NCBI GenBank assembly: GCA_023436515.1
Contig: JAEZIV010000268.1
Location: 1 to 7,958, forward strand
Direction of reading: 5' to 3'
DNA: 7,958 nt
Source of the DNA: Bacillota bacterium
Lineage (GTDB): Bacteria > Bacillota > Clostridia > Acetivibrionales > DSM-1351
A program made the position numbers and the translations under genes. Shown piece after piece: positions 6,719-7,958 of this stretch (positions within the stretch are counted from its first letter, which is position 1; each line of letters opens with the position of its first letter). The notes below the pieces were generated by a model. The model saw only the letters and a program-made list of their open reading frames with translations, did not search any database and was not told the origin of the DNA.

Positions 6719-7357
6719 TTATTCTTTCTTTGTGTTCTTAAGAAATTGCATAAGGTATGTCAGACTACCACTCTCAGCACCAAGTAATCTTTCCAAATTA
6801 TAAGTCAAAGCCTGAATGCGACTAAAGAGTTCATCCCCTGTCAATTCAACCATATCATCATCAAAAACCGTACTGGTATACGCTACAATCATTTCCATAC
6901 ATTCATATGGGAAGGGAGTAGTGAATATCCCCTGTTCGATGCCGTCACGTATTATGTCCGCAAGAATTGGAGTAACACTATTGATAATGACCCTTTGTAT
7001 CTTTTGATGCATAAGTGCATTCTGAGGCTTATGAATATGCTCAATAATTTCCTTTTCATTGCCGCTACTGATATTTAAAGCCAAGATAACCCGGAGAAAA
7101 CGCTGGTTTACGGGTATACTCCTGTCAGAGGCAATTTTTCGTGCTCCTTCCAGAATCTCCATATTATAACGTTCAATGAGGGCGTCCATAATATCCTCCT
7201 TTGACTTGAAGTGATAATATAAAGTTCCCCTTGCAATTCCAACCTTTTCAAGAATATCGTTTGTACTGGTGCCGTCAAAACCCTTCTTTCCGAAGAGCTC
7301 ATTTGCTGCGTCAAGTATTTCGTTCCTTCGCTCAGCGGCATCTTTAACAACTCTCAT
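6719..7357 (-). CDS. TetR/AcrR family transcriptional regulator
   Basis: A 212-residue repressor. The N-terminal helix-turn-helix is typical: LFGKKGFDGTSTNDILEKVG followed by IARGTLYYHFKSKEDIMDALI. The C-terminal ~150 residues form the variable ligand-binding and dimer domain, so the inducer cannot be read from sequence. I chose the ATG at 7357 because GGAGG with a five-base spacer precedes it; a longer frame back to 7411 adds 18 residues (MSFHYYLCCSGSG...) that do not resemble TetR N-termini and overlap the leader. The gene sits directly before the ABC exporter remnant, the usual arrangement for a regulator of a drug or peptide exporter. A perfect inverted repeat at 7492-7506 by its own promoter suggests autorepression. 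The regulator appears intact although its target operon is broken. Confidence 0.93.
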   Translation of the reverse strand: MRVVKDAAERRNEILDAANELFGKKGFDGTSTNDILEKVGIARGTLYYHFKSKEDIMDALIERYNMEILEGARKIASDRSIPVNQRFLRVILALNISSGNEKEIIEHIHKPQNALMHQKIQRVIINSVTPILADIIRDGIEQGIFTTPFPYECMEMIVAYTSTVFDDDMVELTGDELFSRIQALTYNLERLLGAESGSLTYLMQFLKNTKKE

Positions 7358-7362
7358 ATTAA

Positions 7363-7367
7363 CCTCC
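7363..7367 (-). promoter_or_regulatory. Ribosome binding site deciding the tetR start
   Basis: GGAGG on the minus strand followed by TTAAT and the ATG at 7357. An ATG inside this site (7369) and the more distant one at 7411 lack a comparable signal. Confidence 0.75.
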
Positions 7368-7412
7368 ATTTCGCCGCTACCGCTGCAACACAAATAGTAA
7401 TGAAAAGACACA

Positions 7413-7486
7413 TAGTGGCTTTTCGTCGTGCGAAGAACATCGATGTCTGAAGTAAACTTTGCTTCGCACTTTTCACGCTAACACTA
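7413..7486 (-). repeat. Inverted repeats in the tetR leader
   Basis: The 8-bp arms gtgcgaag (7428-7435) and cttcgcac (7462-7469) are perfect complements enclosing 26 bases, inside which ACATCGATGT (7437-7446) is itself a perfect palindrome. TAGTG (7413-7417) and CACTA (7482-7486) form an outer pair, giving a nested, imperfect ~74-base stem. If transcription starts near 7508, all of this lies in a ~150-base untranslated leader of tetR. It could be an RNA regulatory structure or the relic of a small mobile repeat; the sequence alone does not decide. Confidence 0.5.
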
Positions 7487-7491
7487 GTTTC

Positions 7492-7506
7492 TAGACCGAC
7501 TGTCTA
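7492..7506. promoter_or_regulatory. Putative TetR operator
   Basis: TAGAC-CGACT-GTCTA is an inverted repeat with perfect five-base arms. It lies just downstream of the -10 element of the tetR promoter, covering the expected transcription start, where a bound dimer would block initiation. Its form resembles TAGAC/GTCTA-type operators of TetR-family exporters regulators. Binding is inferred. Confidence 0.6.
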
Positions 7507-7514
7507 TCTATAAT

Positions 7515-7542
7515 ATATTATCACAGTGACTTAAAATGTCAA
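7515..7542 (-). promoter_or_regulatory. Putative sigma-A promoter of tetR
   Basis: A perfect TTGACA (7537-7542) is separated by 16 bases from TAATAT (7515-7520), a reasonable -10. The spacer contains the near-palindrome TCACAGTGA (7521-7529), and the -10 lies in the palindrome TAATATATTA (7511-7520), either of which could be a further protein site. The operator candidate follows immediately. The preceding gene stops at 7607 and no strong terminator was seen between the two. Confidence 0.65.
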
Positions 7543-7606
7543 TAGTTAGGGTATATTAGTATAAATCGGTAATTATGTCACTCTTCAGCTTATTCAACAC
7601 ATCATA

Positions 7607-7957
7607 CTATTCTTCAAACATCATGCAATCAATATAGAAGTCATTAAAATCCTTTGAGCTTGATAACTCGACGTATTTAATTTTTTTACTTATTATATTA
7701 GCTTGGGATAGGCTGTCTTTTGATATAAGTGCTTCAATTGCCCCCTGCCCCGCAGCATTTCCTACCGCCTGTATTCTTCCCTTTAATTGAGCAGGAATCA
7801 ACCCGATTTTAAGTGCGCTGTCAATATTGATATAAGTGCCAAAACCACCGGCGAGATATACATTCTTTATATCTGAAAAATTAATGCCGGCTTGCTTAAC
7901 AAGAACATTAATTCCCGCTGCAATGGCTGCTTTTGCATTTTGAAGCTCACGGATATC
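7607..7957 (-). CDS. Corrinoid activation protein (RACo/DUF4445 type), C-terminal part (cut by window edge)
   Basis: The minus-strand frame is open from the right edge and ends in TAG at 7607, giving 116 residues. The sequence reads DIRELQNAKAAIAAGINVL, then VYLAGGFGTYINIDSALKIG, then VGNAAGQGAIEAL, and ends in YVELSSSKDFNDFYIDCMMF, which is the C-terminal ASKHA ATPase domain of DUF4445/RACo proteins. These are ATP-dependent reductive activators that return inactive Co(II) corrinoid proteins to the Co(I) state for methyl transfer; an N-terminal 2Fe-2S ferredoxin domain is usual and would lie outside the window. AGGFG is the adenosine-type motif of ASKHA folds. The TTG at 7801 is an internal codon, not a start. 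The methyltransferase partner, if any, is upstream and unseen. Confidence 0.9.
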   Translation of the reverse strand, partial: DIRELQNAKAAIAAGINVLVKQAGINFSDIKNVYLAGGFGTYINIDSALKIGLIPAQLKGRIQAVGNAAGQGAIEALISKDSLSQANIISKKIKYVELSSSKDFNDFYIDCMMFEE

Positions 7958-7958
7958 C

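Noticed and set aside
6816..7350. Plus-strand frame at 6816-7007 and minus-strand frame at 7108-7350
   Set aside because: Both are shadows of the tetR gene in other frames.
7358..7411. Longer TetR start at 7411
   Set aside because: The GGAGG site at 7363-7367 serves the ATG at 7357, and the extra 18 residues look like translated leader.

Overview
The window looks like chromosomal DNA of an anaerobic, moderately AT-rich Firmicute of the class Clostridia. Three things support this: the yqeG-aroE neighbourhood, a DUF1540 cysteine-rich small protein, and a corrinoid-activation (RACo-type) gene beside a TetR/FtsX-like ABC export cassette. Genus assignment is not secure; a Ruminiclostridium-like or Lachnospiraceae-like host would fit. 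Every supported gene lies on the minus strand, so the biological reading order runs from right to left.

Reading in transcription order: the window opens (7607-7957) with the C-terminal domain of a corrinoid-protein activator. Next is a 249-base non-coding stretch holding a sigma-A-type promoter, a perfect TAGAC-N5-GTCTA operator candidate and a long leader with inverted repeats, which serves a TetR-family regulator (6719-7357). Directly below the regulator are the remains of its probable target: the first ~105 residues of an FtsX-type ABC permease joined to the last ~95 residues of the ABC ATPase. The middle of the transporter operon has been deleted. Then come an HD-domain nucleotidase-like phosphohydrolase (5415-6008) and a NimA-like flavin/PPOX-fold gene broken by one in-frame TAA (4904-5368).

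A short DUF1540 gene (4636-4812), too small for usual ORF cut-offs, follows and ends in a perfect 13-bp terminator-like hairpin. Beyond that a promoter-like region leads into a membrane-anchored calcineurin-type metallophosphoesterase (3558-4505). After it comes a 784-residue fusion of a RecB/Cas4-type nuclease and an XPD/Rad3-type iron-sulfur helicase (1144-3498). Finally a YqeG HAD phosphatase (454-1026) and the N-terminal half of shikimate dehydrogenase AroE (1-413, running off the left edge) form a two-gene unit with its own promoter candidate.

No single new multi-gene system is convincing here. The points most worth following are the nuclease-helicase fusion with apparently complete active sites, the deletion scar in the ABC operon that leaves an orphaned TetR with an intact operator, the single nonsense codon in the nim-like gene, and the structured tetR leader. 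No tRNA, rRNA, CRISPR array or insertion sequence was seen.
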